Below, one piece after another: positions 1-8,310 of a DNA stretch of 64,000 nt. The position numbers and the translations under genes are program-made. The notes under the pieces were generated by a model. That model was given only the letters and a program-made list of their open reading frames with translations, had not been told where the DNA came from and did not search any database. Location: assembly GCA_964351365.1 (NCBI GenBank), contig CAYGNP010000008.1, positions 26,796 through 90,795 on the forward strand, given 5' to 3'. Within the stretch, counting starts at the first letter, position 1. Each line of letters starts with the position of its first letter. The DNA is from UBA1672 sp964351365. GTDB lineage: Bacteria; Pseudomonadota; Alphaproteobacteria; Micavibrionales; Micavibrionaceae.

Positions 1-25
1 GCTGGGGTGTCACCCTGCGCGCGGC

Positions 26-781
26 ATGCTTGCTCCATATGCTTTGCCTCCTGCGCATATTATTGATTATGAAACGGAGCGTGGTCGCCTTGCTGCGCGC
101 GTTTTCTTTGAGGAATGGCTTGATTGTGATTTTGAGCTTCATGATTTGATTTTAACCGTTTTCCATCAAATTATTGTTGGGTGGGAAGATATGGGTGTTC
201 CCAGAGCTGAAACGTTCAGGCTTCTGGTTGAATGCGTGAAGAAGTGTATGGCCTTTGAGGTTGCGGCGCAGGAGCTTTGTGACGTTTTGATTGAGACGCA
301 TGTGGGGCAAAAGGGATGGTCTATTGGTGATTGTATTGCCTCGCTCAGTGGCGTGGCTGGTCAGAGGCTTGCCATTTCGCTGAGTTCAAAGGATGGCAGT
401 ACGTTTTTCCGTGGCTGTGATTTGCCGCAGACATTAGACCGTGTTGTCTATACAATGACTCAAGAGGCTGTGCGCCTTGGTGTACCTGCGGGAAGTGATT
501 GGCGCTTTGGGTTGGCGGCGAATGATACGCCGATTAATGCACCTGTCGACTTGATCCGCAATCTTGAGCCAACATGTCTTCGCTTTTTCCGTATTATTAA
601 TCTTGTAGGCCCTTATGATCAGGCGGTTGCTTGTGCAAAGGCGGCAGGGCGTATGATCGCGGTGGCTTCTGCCGGGGAGTTGCCCGAGATTGAGCCAGCG
701 ATTGCCAAGCCTTTGGCTATGGCGGCGATCACCGAGAGTTATAAATATGTATGCCTGGATTATGAGATGGTGTCGTATTAA
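26..781 (+). CDS. Unidentified protein upstream of the fab operon (start uncertain)
   Basis: I do not recognise this 251-residue protein. It is soluble-looking, with no signal peptide or membrane segment, and has a mixed alpha/beta composition with scattered Cys residues in its first half. The reading frame stays open upstream to the window edge, so the true start may lie outside and the ATG used here is only the first in view. It is on the same strand as fabA, 65 bases upstream, and could share its transcription. In many alphaproteobacteria an Irr/Fur regulator precedes fabA; this protein lacks the His-rich metal site and helix-turn-helix expected of Fur, so I do not call it that. Confidence 0.7.
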   Translation: MLAPYALPPAHIIDYETERGRLAARVFFEEWLDCDFELHDLILTVFHQIIVGWEDMGVPRAETFRLLVECVKKCMAFEVAAQELCDVLIETHVGQKGWSIGDCIASLSGVAGQRLAISLSSKDGSTFFRGCDLPQTLDRVVYTMTQEAVRLGVPAGSDWRFGLAANDTPINAPVDLIRNLEPTCLRFFRIINLVGPYDQAVACAKAAGRMIAVASAGELPEIEPAIAKPLAMAAITESYKYVCLDYEMVSY

Positions 782-824
782 ATCCAAATCTGCCCTTGCC
801 CCGTTTATCAGAAACTCGTATAAA

Positions 825-844
825 ACTGTTTGGAATAAAACAGT
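825..844. promoter_or_regulatory. Inverted repeat just upstream of fabA
   Basis: ACTGTTT and AAACAGT form a perfect 7-bp inverted repeat around a 6-base spacer, ending 2 bases before the GTG start of fabA and 8 before its ATG. It could be an operator or an RNA hairpin that hides the ribosome binding site. No T-run follows, so it is not an intrinsic terminator. Function is inferred only from position. Confidence 0.35.
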
Positions 845-846
845 GA

Positions 847-1374
847 GTGACGATGACCTTTGTACCAAAATCAAGCTATTCTTATGATGATATAATTTCC
901 TGCGGTAATGGTGAGTTGTTTGGGCCGGGTAATGCGCAGTTACCCCTTCCGCCAATGCTGATGTTTGATCGCATTACCAAGGTTTCTGATGAGGGCGGCG
1001 CCTATGGTAAAGGTGTGATTGAGGCGGAGTTTGACATCAACCCTGACCTTTGGTTTTTTGCATGTCACTTTAAGGGTGATCCGGTGATGCCGGGATGTCT
1101 TGGGCTTGATGCGTTGTGGCAGCTTTTAGGGTTTTATCTAGGATGGACAGGATCTCCTGGCTCAGGCCGGGCGCTTGGTCTGGGTGAGTTGAAGTTGACC
1201 GGGCAGGTGCAGCCTTCTACGAAGCTTGTTAAATATGTGGTTGATATCAAGCGCGTGATGAAAGGCAAGCTTGTGCTCGGCATTGGTGATGGCACCATGT
1301 ACGCGGATGGGGAAGAAATTTATAATGCCAAGGGACTGAAGGTCGGGTTGTTCGACAATTCTGCGGATAAGTGA
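847..1374 (+). CDS. fabA: 3-hydroxydecanoyl-ACP dehydratase/isomerase FabA
   Basis: FabA dehydrates 3-hydroxyacyl-ACP and isomerises trans-2- to cis-3-decenoyl-ACP, the branch point of anaerobic unsaturated fatty acid synthesis in the cytoplasm. The 175 residues match the usual length of about 172. The hot-dog-fold catalytic region is intact: the motif FACHFKGDPVMPGCLGLDAL carries the catalytic His (residue 74) and Asp (88). The frame opens with GTG at 847; an ATG two codons later (853) is an equally good start. Its stop overlaps the beginning of the fabB frame, so the two are translationally coupled, as in other alphaproteobacterial fabA-fabB pairs. Identification is firm. Confidence 0.97.
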   Translation: MTMTFVPKSSYSYDDIISCGNGELFGPGNAQLPLPPMLMFDRITKVSDEGGAYGKGVIEAEFDINPDLWFFACHFKGDPVMPGCLGLDALWQLLGFYLGWTGSPGSGRALGLGELKLTGQVQPSTKLVKYVVDIKRVMKGKLVLGIGDGTMYADGEEIYNAKGLKVGLFDNSADK

Positions 1375-1376
1375 AT

Positions 1377-2594
1377 ATGAGACGTGTTGTTATCACAGGT
1401 ATGGGTATTATTTCCTGCATTGGCAATAATGTAGATGAGGTTCTTGCGTCTTTGAAGGCTGGGAAATCGGGCATTGGTGCTGCGCCTGATTACGCGGAGC
1501 TTGGCTTCCGGTCACAGGTTTGCGGTAAGCCAAATATTGTTCTGGCCGATCATATTGATAAACGATTGTTCCGGTTCATGGGAGATACGGCGGCCTATAA
1601 CCATCTTGCGATGGAGCAGGCTGTTGCAGACTCAGGTTTGGAAGAGGCTGATGTTTCACATGAGCGCACGGGGATTATTATGGGTTCGGGCGGGCCATCA
1701 ACGCGCTCTCAGGTTGCTGCGGCGGATATTACGCGCGAGAAGGGGCCAAAACGCGTTGGGCCGTTTGCGGTTCCAAAATGTATGAGCTCAACGACATCTG
1801 CGACGATTGCGACAAATTTTAAAATTAAGGGCGTGAATTATTCTATTTCTTCGGCGTGTTCAACCTCTTCGCATTGTATAGGCGCGGCGGCGGAGCAGAT
1901 CCAATGGGGTAAGCAGGATGTCATGTTTGCAGGTGGTGCGGAGGAGCTGGATTGGACACTTTCTGTGCTGTTTGACGCAATGGGGGCGATGAGCTCGGCG
2001 TATAATGATACGCCGGAAAAGGCTGCGCGCGCGTATGATGCAAATCGGGATGGATTTGTGATCAGCGGCGGCGGCGGGGTTATTGTGCTTGAAGAGCTTG
2101 AGCACGCCAAGGCGCGGGGCGCTAAAATTTATGGTGAGATTACTGGATATGGTGCAACTTCAGATGGGCATGACATGGTCGCGCCGAGCGGTGAGGGCGC
2201 GGTGCGGTGTATGCGTCAGGCGCTGTCCACGGTAAAAACGCCAGTGACCTATATTAACACGCATGGAACGTCCACGCCGGTTGGTGATATCACTGAGCTG
2301 AATGCGATCCGCGAGGTGTTTAAAGATCGTGATATGCCGCATATCAGTGCAACAAAGTCGATGACAGGGCATTCCCTCGGTGCGACGGGTGTGCAGGAGG
2401 CGATTTATTCGCTGCTGATGATGCAGCATAATTTTGTCGCGCCGAGCATTAATGTCGAAACTTTGGATGAGGGGGCAAAAGGCATGCCGATTGCCACTTC
2501 GCGCGTTGATAATATTAAACATGAGACTGTAATTTCGAATAGCTTTGGTTTTGGCGGTACGAATTGTACTCTTGCTATGAGTCGGTATGAATGA
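1377..2594 (+). CDS. fabB: 3-oxoacyl-ACP synthase I FabB
   Basis: FabB is the condensing enzyme (KAS I) that elongates the cis-3-decenoyl-ACP made by FabA, keeping the double bond. The thiolase fold is complete at 405 residues from ATG 1377. The active-site Cys is at about residue 161 (SSACSTSSH), with the two His residues in NTHGTSTPVGD and KSMTGHSLGATG. A GTG at 1371 is also in frame, but starting at 1377 gives the family's usual N-terminus (MRRVVITGMG) and places the start just after the fabA stop. The 3' end overlaps the next gene by 4 bases (ATGA). Confidence 0.97.
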   Translation: MRRVVITGMGIISCIGNNVDEVLASLKAGKSGIGAAPDYAELGFRSQVCGKPNIVLADHIDKRLFRFMGDTAAYNHLAMEQAVADSGLEEADVSHERTGIIMGSGGPSTRSQVAAADITREKGPKRVGPFAVPKCMSSTTSATIATNFKIKGVNYSISSACSTSSHCIGAAAEQIQWGKQDVMFAGGAEELDWTLSVLFDAMGAMSSAYNDTPEKAARAYDANRDGFVISGGGGVIVLEELEHAKARGAKIYGEITGYGATSDGHDMVAPSGEGAVRCMRQALSTVKTPVTYINTHGTSTPVGDITELNAIREVFKDRDMPHISATKSMTGHSLGATGVQEAIYSLLMMQHNFVAPSINVETLDEGAKGMPIATSRVDNIKHETVISNSFGFGGTNCTLAMSRYE

Positions 2595-2929
2595 TGGCGA
2601 TAGCTTTTTCTGATTTTGAAAAAGTGGATGTGCGTGTCGGCACGATTACAGATGTTGAGGATTTTCCTGAGGCTAGAAAGCCCGCGTATAAACTATTTCT
2701 CGATTTTGGCGGGGAGATTGGGCGCAAGAAAAGTTCTGCACAAATTACGAAACATTATAGCGCAGATGAGTTGGTTGGGCGTCAGGTTATGGCTGTTGTA
2801 AATTTTGCGCCGCGTCAGATCGGCCCCTTTATGTCTGAAGTCCTTGTTTTGGGCGTTCCTGATGAGGATGGCGAGGTTGTTTTGCTTTATCCTTCTCAGG
2901 ATGTTCCGAATGGCGGGAGGTTGTTTTAG
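2591..2929 (+). CDS. CsaA-like tRNA-binding-domain protein
   Basis: This 112-residue protein is a stand-alone EMAP II/CsaA-type OB-fold, the tRNA-binding module also found in methionyl- and phenylalanyl-tRNA synthetases. Visible family features are the opening FEKVDVRVGTI, the ITKHY segment and the C-terminal PSQDVPNGGRLF. Family members bind tRNA and have been proposed to act as export chaperones (CsaA of Bacillus). It overlaps fabB by 4 bases and is followed immediately by a secreted protein and fabI, so it is part of the operon. Why it sits between fatty acid genes is unclear. Either of two adjacent ATGs could be the start. Confidence 0.9.
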   Translation: MMAIAFSDFEKVDVRVGTITDVEDFPEARKPAYKLFLDFGGEIGRKKSSAQITKHYSADELVGRQVMAVVNFAPRQIGPFMSEVLVLGVPDEDGEVVLLYPSQDVPNGGRLF

Positions 2930-3472
2930 ATGGGCATGAAGATTTTATTATTTATTGTTTTTTTATTTTCAAGCATCGGTTTTTCTGAAAAGGCCTCTGC
3001 TTTCAGTTGTAATCCGTTTACGCCTGACATGATGTTGGGGCAAATTCAGTATTTGATGTTGGGGCAAATTCAGTCTAACCCTAATCTTGTAGTTGTGCAG
3101 GGAAATTTGGATTTTGAAGGAAAGTTCAATTTTACACGAGACTATACAAAGTCGAATGATAATGGCGTATTTCATAGTATAGACGGGCTTGTTTCAGGTG
3201 TTGATTTGGCGACAGGCGAGCGGTTTGATCGCACTATAAAGCTTGATCAATATTGTATCAGTGTATGGTGCGGCGGGATTCAGCCCATGCGTGAGAAGAT
3301 TTTTCTGATTAATGAAAATGACGGTGAATATGTTCTGCCGCTTGATGTTTGTGGTGGGCGCGTGTTTACCGGTTTTAGTGATGAACATGTTCAAGACATT
3401 AAAGAATGTTTTCAGTCGGGAGAATGTGGTTCTGATGATTTAAAAGAAGAAAAAAAAGAAAGTGAAGAATAA
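2930..3472 (+). CDS. Secreted hypothetical protein in the fab operon
   Basis: Unrecognised 180-residue protein. Residues 1 to about 25 form a Sec signal peptide (basic start, long hydrophobic core, cleavage after KASA). The mature part has six Cys residues, including the CISVWCGG and CFQSGECG segments, which suggests periplasmic disulfides, and ends in a highly charged Lys/Glu tail. An 8-residue tandem repeat (MLGQIQ, twice) follows the signal peptide. ATG codons at 2930 and 2936 are both possible starts. It starts directly after the CsaA-like gene and overlaps the fabI start by one base, so it is co-translated with fab genes. No function can be assigned. Confidence 0.85.
   Translation: MGMKILLFIVFLFSSIGFSEKASAFSCNPFTPDMMLGQIQYLMLGQIQSNPNLVVVQGNLDFEGKFNFTRDYTKSNDNGVFHSIDGLVSGVDLATGERFDRTIKLDQYCISVWCGGIQPMREKIFLINENDGEYVLPLDVCGGRVFTGFSDEHVQDIKECFQSGECGSDDLKEEKKESEE
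3030..3074. repeat. Short in-frame tandem duplication (21-bp copies, period 24)
   Basis: The 21-mer TGATGTTGGGGCAAATTCAGT occurs at 3030-3050 and again, unchanged, at 3054-3074. The 24-base period adds exactly eight codons. Perfect identity suggests a recent slippage or duplication event in the secreted protein gene. Confidence 0.9.
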
Positions 3473-4275
3473 TGAATGATTTGATGAAAGGTAAAAGAGG
3501 ACTGGTTATGGGAGTTGCGAATGACCACTCTATTGCTTGGGGGATGGCGAAGGCATTGCATGAGGCAGGTGCGGAGATGGCGTTTACCTATCAGGGTGAG
3601 GCATTCGGAAAGCGTGTTAAGCCTTTGGCGGAGAGTACCGGCGCGAAGATAGTTATTGATTGTGATGCCTCGAATGAGGAAAATCTGGATCACGTGTTTG
3701 AGGTTTTGAACAAAGAGTGGGGTTCGATTGATTTTATCATTCATGCGATTGCCTATTCGAACAAGGATGAGCTCCAAGGTCGCTATGTGGATACGAGCCT
3801 TAAAAACTTCATGCAGACGATGCACATTTCCTGCTACTCCTTTACGTCTGTCATGCGCCGGGCGAAGGATTTGATGCGTGAAGGTGGGGCGGCGGTGACG
3901 CTTACTTATTACGGGGCAGAAAAGGTTATGCCCAATTACAACGTTATGGGTGTGGCGAAGGCTGCGCTTGAGGCCTCTACGCGCTACCTTGCCGCAGATT
4001 TGGGGCCGGATGGTATACGGGTGAATGCGATTTCTGCCGGGCCGATGCGTACGCTTGCGGGTGCGGTCATTGGCGGTGCGCGCCGGACGTTTAAGTATAA
4101 TACGCTGACGGCGCCCTTGCGTCGTCCTGTGGAGCTGGAAGAGCTTGGCGGCACAGCGCTTTATCTGCTCTCTGACTTGTCTTCTGCCGTTACGGGTGAA
4201 GTGCATTATGTGGATTGCGGTTTTAACGCCGTGGGTATGCCTGCGCATGACAGTTTGGACAAAATGGCGGGTTAG
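3472..4275 (+). CDS. fabI: Enoyl-ACP reductase (NADH) FabI
   Basis: FabI performs the last, NADH-dependent reduction of each fatty acid elongation cycle and is the target of triclosan-type inhibitors. This short-chain dehydrogenase has 267 residues, the normal length. The nucleotide-binding segment GVANDHSIAWG is present, and the catalytic residues Tyr146, Tyr156 and Lys163 fall at the same numbers as in the E. coli enzyme. The substrate-loop segment SAGPMRTLAG is of the alphaproteobacterial type. Its ATG overlaps the previous stop by one base. It completes the fabA-fabB-fabI cluster. Confidence 0.97.
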   Translation: MNDLMKGKRGLVMGVANDHSIAWGMAKALHEAGAEMAFTYQGEAFGKRVKPLAESTGAKIVIDCDASNEENLDHVFEVLNKEWGSIDFIIHAIAYSNKDELQGRYVDTSLKNFMQTMHISCYSFTSVMRRAKDLMREGGAAVTLTYYGAEKVMPNYNVMGVAKAALEASTRYLAADLGPDGIRVNAISAGPMRTLAGAVIGGARRTFKYNTLTAPLRRPVELEELGGTALYLLSDLSSAVTGEVHYVDCGFNAVGMPAHDSLDKMAG

Positions 4276-4334
4276 GTTTTTCTTGCATGTAAAAATTTTT
4301 CATAGTAACATTTTTGTTATAAGGTTATGATCTA

Positions 4335-4712
4335 ATGTCTGGCTTAGAAATTTATCCTGTAGCTGTATCTCCAGTTGTTGTGGCGTCTTTTTCTTTTAGC
4401 AATGGTCGTTCTTTTCCTCACAGATATATAGTTAACTGGCTGCTTCCTGGTCATGTTATGAGACAGGCATCACACTTAGCATTGCTTAGAAAGCAAAGTG
4501 AGGATGCTCTTTGCCAGAGTAACATTCGGGGTGGGGGGCAAAAAGGTTGGATTCCGGCGCATCTCAATGAAATTCAAGAGCGGCTTGAAAAAGGCGATGA
4601 TGTTTTTGAACGTGCTTTTTTAGAGTTTACAGGTGGAAAAAGTTTTAACGACTGGAAGAAGAATTTAGTTTTAGCAGATAGTGGCATTTGTAATTTCCCC
4701 TCACCTGATTAA
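4335..4712 (+). CDS. Small hypothetical protein
   Basis: Unrecognised 125-residue protein with no signal peptide or clear membrane segment. The start is rich in Val/Ser/Phe, the middle is basic, and the C-terminal half is a predicted amphipathic helix (HLNEIQERLEKGDDVFERAF). It follows fabI by 59 bases, a spacer with a small TAACA...TGTTA hairpin, so it may be read from the fab promoter. Its stop overlaps the convergent GDPD gene by 4 bases. No strong competing frame covers this stretch, which supports it as real, but conservation is unknown. Confidence 0.6.
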   Translation: MSGLEIYPVAVSPVVVASFSFSNGRSFPHRYIVNWLLPGHVMRQASHLALLRKQSEDALCQSNIRGGGQKGWIPAHLNEIQERLEKGDDVFERAFLEFTGGKSFNDWKKNLVLADSGICNFPSPD

Positions 4713-5455
4713 TGTACGCTCAGAACGCCTTCCAGTAAAACATCCGGAACATCCGAGAAAAATCCGTCCACGCCCCAGCTTTGGAGTAGTCGTGCTTGAT
4801 CCGGGTCGTTGACGGTATAAGCTAATATTTGTTTTTGCATATCCATTATGCTTTCAACTTGTTCTCGTGTAACGGCGGTGGCATTAACGTTCACGCAGGA
4901 CACATCAAGATAATCGGCGATTTCGGCCCAATTATCTGGCCACTCCTCGCCGATGAGCAGGGCGCGGTGCCAGTCTGCGGCCCAGTCAAGTGCCGTTTCT
5001 ATGCTGACATGCTCGAAAGACGATATAAGCAGGCGGGAGTGATCATCCCAGATGGTGGAGAGGACATCAAGGGCGACTTCGGCTGTTTCTATTTCTCTGC
5101 CGGGGCAGGGTTTGATCTCCAGATTCAGGCCTAGGCCACGATCAATAAGTACCTCTATGGCTTCTTCCAGTGTGGGGATGCGTACACCCAGGAAGCTCTC
5201 GGCGTACCAGCTGCCGGCGTCGAGTTCCCTGATTTCGGCGAAGGTTTTATCTGCGACATTGCCGCTTATGTTTGTTGTGCGGTCCAAAGTATCATCATGA
5301 AAAATAATAGGTACCTGATCTTTGGTGAGTTTGACGTCCAACTCTACCCATTCCACACCAAGATCTGCGGCCGTATGAATGCTGGCCAGCGTGTTTTCCG
5401 GGGCGTAGCCGCAGGCGCCGCGATGACCGATAATGCGAGGTAGTATTAAGCTCAT
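4709..5455 (-). CDS. Glycerophosphodiester phosphodiesterase (UgpQ-like)
   Basis: Hydrolyses deacylated phospholipids (glycerophosphodiesters) to glycerol 3-phosphate and an alcohol. The 248-residue TIM barrel shows the GDPD signature: IIGHRGACGYAPENT with the catalytic His and Arg, WVELDVKLTKD with the metal-binding Glu/Asp, IIFHDDTLDRTT with the second His, and LNLEIKP. There is no signal peptide, so it is the cytoplasmic (UgpQ) rather than periplasmic (GlpQ) type. It is convergent with the preceding hypothetical gene and follows a membrane-anchored hypothetical gene in the same direction. Confidence 0.93.
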   Translation of the reverse strand: MSLILPRIIGHRGACGYAPENTLASIHTAADLGVEWVELDVKLTKDQVPIIFHDDTLDRTTNISGNVADKTFAEIRELDAGSWYAESFLGVRIPTLEEAIEVLIDRGLGLNLEIKPCPGREIETAEVALDVLSTIWDDHSRLLISSFEHVSIETALDWAADWHRALLIGEEWPDNWAEIADYLDVSCVNVNATAVTREQVESIMDMQKQILAYTVNDPDQARLLQSWGVDGFFSDVPDVLLEGVLSVH

Positions 5456-5475
5456 AGCCGCGTTTTTAAACTGGT

Positions 5476-5844
5476 TTATGGCGCTTGTACAGGTGGTTTT
5501 TGAAGTTTGGCCAAGCGAATTATTGCGGGTTCATAACCGTCATCGGCTTTATCGCTTATCATTTTAGTGCCTGCCCTGCTGTAGATATTGGAGAAAAAGC
5601 CAAGCTGTAGAAGACTTTCGGCGATTTCCATGTCCTTCTTGTCGTCACTGAAAAAGGCCCACACCTGATGTTTTGCGACATCAATATGAAATATGCGGTT
5701 GCGCATATCTTCGGGTATTTCCTTACCTTTATAATGTATTCGCAGAGCTGAAACGGTGAAAAGAAATGTCAGGCTCAACGCTAAACACACGAATAGAAAC
5801 TTTCTGAAAAGTTTGCGGGCTGGGTGCATTTGTTTCTTTGTCAT
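5476..5844 (-). CDS. Membrane-anchored hypothetical protein
   Basis: Unrecognised 122-residue protein. A basic N-terminus (residues 1-15) is followed by one hydrophobic segment (about 16-34) that could be an anchor or an uncleaved signal; the rest is charged and likely periplasmic. It lies between pnp and the GDPD gene on the same strand. The pnp terminator ends just before its start, so it probably has its own promoter or depends on readthrough, and it may be co-transcribed with the GDPD gene 20 bases downstream. Confidence 0.7.
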   Translation of the reverse strand: MTKKQMHPARKLFRKFLFVCLALSLTFLFTVSALRIHYKGKEIPEDMRNRIFHIDVAKHQVWAFFSDDKKDMEIAESLLQLGFFSNIYSRAGTKMISDKADDGYEPAIIRLAKLQKPPVQAP

Positions 5845-5861
5845 ATTTTATTATATCATGA

Positions 5862-5889
5862 AAAAGGCGACTATTTACAGCCGCCTTTT
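5862..5889 (-). terminator. Intrinsic terminator of pnp
   Basis: AAAAGGCG...CGCCTTTT forms a strong stem extended by CT/AG beyond one mismatch. Read on the minus strand it ends in a T-run directly after pnp. The A-run on the other side makes it potentially bidirectional. Confidence 0.8.
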
Positions 5890-5913
5890 CTGAATTACCT
5901 TAAGCTATTGATA

Positions 5914-8070
5914 TTAAGCTTCTTTTTGTTGCTTTTCATCGTCATTTTCTTCGATCAACTCGCCTGTTTCCTGATTGACGCGCTTCATCGAGAGTTTGAC
6001 TTTGCCGCGGTCGTCAATACCAGTGAGGAGCACTTTGACTTCGTCGCCTTCGTTGATGACATCAGTTGTTTTGGCAACGCGGTGATCGGCGAGCTCGGAG
6101 ATATGCACGAGGCCGTCTTTAGCGCCCATGAAGTTCACAAATGCACCAAAATCAACGCATTTCACAACTTTACCTGTGTAGATTGCGCCAACTTCGGGTT
6201 CGTCAGTGATGTTTTTAATCATACGGAGCGCTTTTTCAATTGCCTCTGCATTTGTTGCGGCCACTTTGACTGTACCATCATCTTCGATGTCGATTTTTGT
6301 TTCGCTCAATTCGATGATTTCACGAATGACTTTACCGCCTGTACCGATGACTTCGCGGATTTTGTCGGTCGGGATTTTAATGGATACAATTTGCGGAGCA
6401 TTTGCGTTTAGCTCGCCACGTGCCTCAGTCAAGGCTTTTGCCATTTCACCGAGAATATGGATACGGCCATCTTTGGCTTGCGCAAGCGCTACTTCCATAA
6501 TTTCCTTTGTGATGGATGTAATTTTGATATCCATCTGAAGGGCGGTGATGCCGTTTTGCGTACCAGCTACTTTGAAGTCCATGTCGCCAAGGTGATCTTC
6601 ATCACCAAGAATGTCAGAAAGAACGGCAAATTTTTCACCCTCTTTAATGAGGCCCATCGCGATACCAGCTACAGGAGCTTTCAGCGGAACACCTGCATCC
6701 ATTAATGCGAGAGATGTACCACAAACAGTTGCCATGGATGATGAGCCGTTTGACTCTGTTATTTCAGAGACTGAGCGCATTGTGTACGGGAAGTCTTCTG
6801 CATTTGGAAGCAGAGGGTGGATTGCGCGCCATGCGAGCTTACCATGACCGATTTCGCGGCGACCGGGCGGGCCCATGCGACCTGCTTCACCAACCGAGTA
6901 GGGCGGGAAGTTGTAGTGCAAGAGGAAGCGCTCTTTATATTCGCCTTCCAGTGTATCCATGATTTGCTCGTCCTGACCAGTTCCGAGTGTTGCAACAACA
7001 AGCGCCTGCGTTTCACCGCGTGTGAACAGGCAAGAGCCGTGTGTGCGAGAGAGAACACCAACCTCAGCAACAATTGGGCGGACCGTTTTTGTGTCGCGCT
7101 CGTCGATGCGTTTGCCGGTTTTCAGGATTGATCCGCGCACGATATCGGCCTCAAGGGATTTGAATTTTGAAGTGATGATGCTCGCATCAATGCCGTTTTC
7201 GGCATCAGTGAACTCTTCAATTGCGGCTTTACGGGCTTCGCTGACGGCGGTCTGGCGCTGCATTTTATCAGTCAGGCCATAGGCTTTTTCAACGTCTTTG
7301 GCATATTTCTTTTTCAAGCTGTCTGCCATTTTTGTAATGTGTTCCGGTGTTTCAGGAATATCCCACATATCCTTTGCGCACATTTCAGCAAGGTCGATAA
7401 TACCTTTGATGACGCTTTGGTAGGCTTCGTGACCTGCTGTGACCGCGCCGAGCATGATATCCTCGGACAGCTCGTTGGCTTCTGATTCAACCATCAGAAC
7501 GCCTTCGATTGTTCCTGCAACGACAAGGTCAAGATCCGTGTCTTTTACTTCATACATTGGCGGGTTGATAATGTATTGTCCGTCTTTGTAGGAGACGCGC
7601 GCTCCGGCAATCGGGCCCATGAAAGGGATTCCAGAAATCGTTAGTGCGGCCGAACAGCCAATCATTGCAATCATATCAGGATCATTTTCAAGGTCGTGCG
7701 ATACGACGGTGGCAACGATTTGTACTTCGTTTAAGAATCCCTTTGGGAAAAGAGGACGGATTGGGCGGTCGATCAAACGGGATGTAAGTGTTTCCTTCTC
7801 GCTTGGGCGGGCTTCGCGTTTAAAAAAGCCACCTGGTATTTTACCGGCAGCGTATGTTTTCTCCTGGTAATGAACGGAGAGGGGGAAGAAATCCTGGCCG
7901 TCTTTGATTGATTTTGCGCCTGTTACAGCACANNNNNNNNNNGCACACAGTACCGATGTTTCACCAATTGTTGCAAGAACAGCGCCGTCGGCTTGGCGGG
8001 CAATTTTACCTGTTTCAAGCGTTAGGGTTTTTCCTGCAAAATCAATTTCTTTTTTGTAAACTTTAAACAT
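5914..8070 (-). CDS. pnp: Polyribonucleotide nucleotidyltransferase (PNPase), containing an assembly gap
   Basis: PNPase degrades RNA 3' to 5' using phosphate and is a core of the degradosome. In order it has two RNase PH-like domains joined by a helical domain, a KH domain (KIREVIGTGGKVIREI) and a C-terminal S1 domain (GAIYTGKVVKCVDFGAFVNF). The frame extends upstream to 8214, but the true start is the ATG at 8070 (MFKVYKKEIDF), which gives about the normal 718 residues. Ten Ns at 7933-7942 fall in the first RNase PH domain. The bases on both sides repeat TGTGC; merging them restores the family sequence TSVLCAVTGAKS, so the gene is probably intact. Confidence 0.97.
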   Translation of the reverse strand: MFKVYKKEIDFAGKTLTLETGKIARQADGAVLATIGETSVLCXXXXCAVTGAKSIKDGQDFFPLSVHYQEKTYAAGKIPGGFFKREARPSEKETLTSRLIDRPIRPLFPKGFLNEVQIVATVVSHDLENDPDMIAMIGCSAALTISGIPFMGPIAGARVSYKDGQYIINPPMYEVKDTDLDLVVAGTIEGVLMVESEANELSEDIMLGAVTAGHEAYQSVIKGIIDLAEMCAKDMWDIPETPEHITKMADSLKKKYAKDVEKAYGLTDKMQRQTAVSEARKAAIEEFTDAENGIDASIITSKFKSLEADIVRGSILKTGKRIDERDTKTVRPIVAEVGVLSRTHGSCLFTRGETQALVVATLGTGQDEQIMDTLEGEYKERFLLHYNFPPYSVGEAGRMGPPGRREIGHGKLAWRAIHPLLPNAEDFPYTMRSVSEITESNGSSSMATVCGTSLALMDAGVPLKAPVAGIAMGLIKEGEKFAVLSDILGDEDHLGDMDFKVAGTQNGITALQMDIKITSITKEIMEVALAQAKDGRIHILGEMAKALTEARGELNANAPQIVSIKIPTDKIREVIGTGGKVIREIIELSETKIDIEDDGTVKVAATNAEAIEKALRMIKNITDEPEVGAIYTGKVVKCVDFGAFVNFMGAKDGLVHISELADHRVAKTTDVINEGDEVKVLLTGIDDRGKVKLSMKRVNQETGELIEENDDEKQQKEA
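7933..7942. other. 10-N assembly gap
   Basis: Exactly ten Ns inside pnp. Read in the gene's direction, the left flank ends in TGTGC and the right flank begins with TGTGC, so two contigs probably overlap by 5 bases and were joined with a placeholder. Ten Ns plus the 5-base duplication equal 15 bases, which is why the frame survives with five false residues. Confidence 0.95.
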
Positions 8071-8310
8071 TCTATGTTTTTTCCTTTTAAATGTTAATGC
8101 GCCATTCCGATACGGTTTTCCCATATATGAATCAAAAATTCCCAAGACCAGTATGATCTTCAGAATGGCATGGTTATGTGTTTGGAAATCTGCGGGGTGG
8201 ACGGCAAAAAACAAAAAATTTGCGCTTTACGGTCGACCTCACGTCTTTCCTCTTTTCAATAGTTAATGCTTATGCCATTATTTGGGAGTAATGTAAAGGA
8301 TGTTTCAATA

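Noticed and set aside
434..955. 173-codon minus-strand frame across the first gene and the fabA start
   Set aside because: It lies opposite two plus-strand frames, has no recognisable domain, and its composition (Arg/His-rich) is typical of antisense shadows.
3412..4248. 278-codon minus-strand frame across fabI
   Set aside because: Complete antisense shadow of the firmly identified fabI; Arg/His-rich without motifs.
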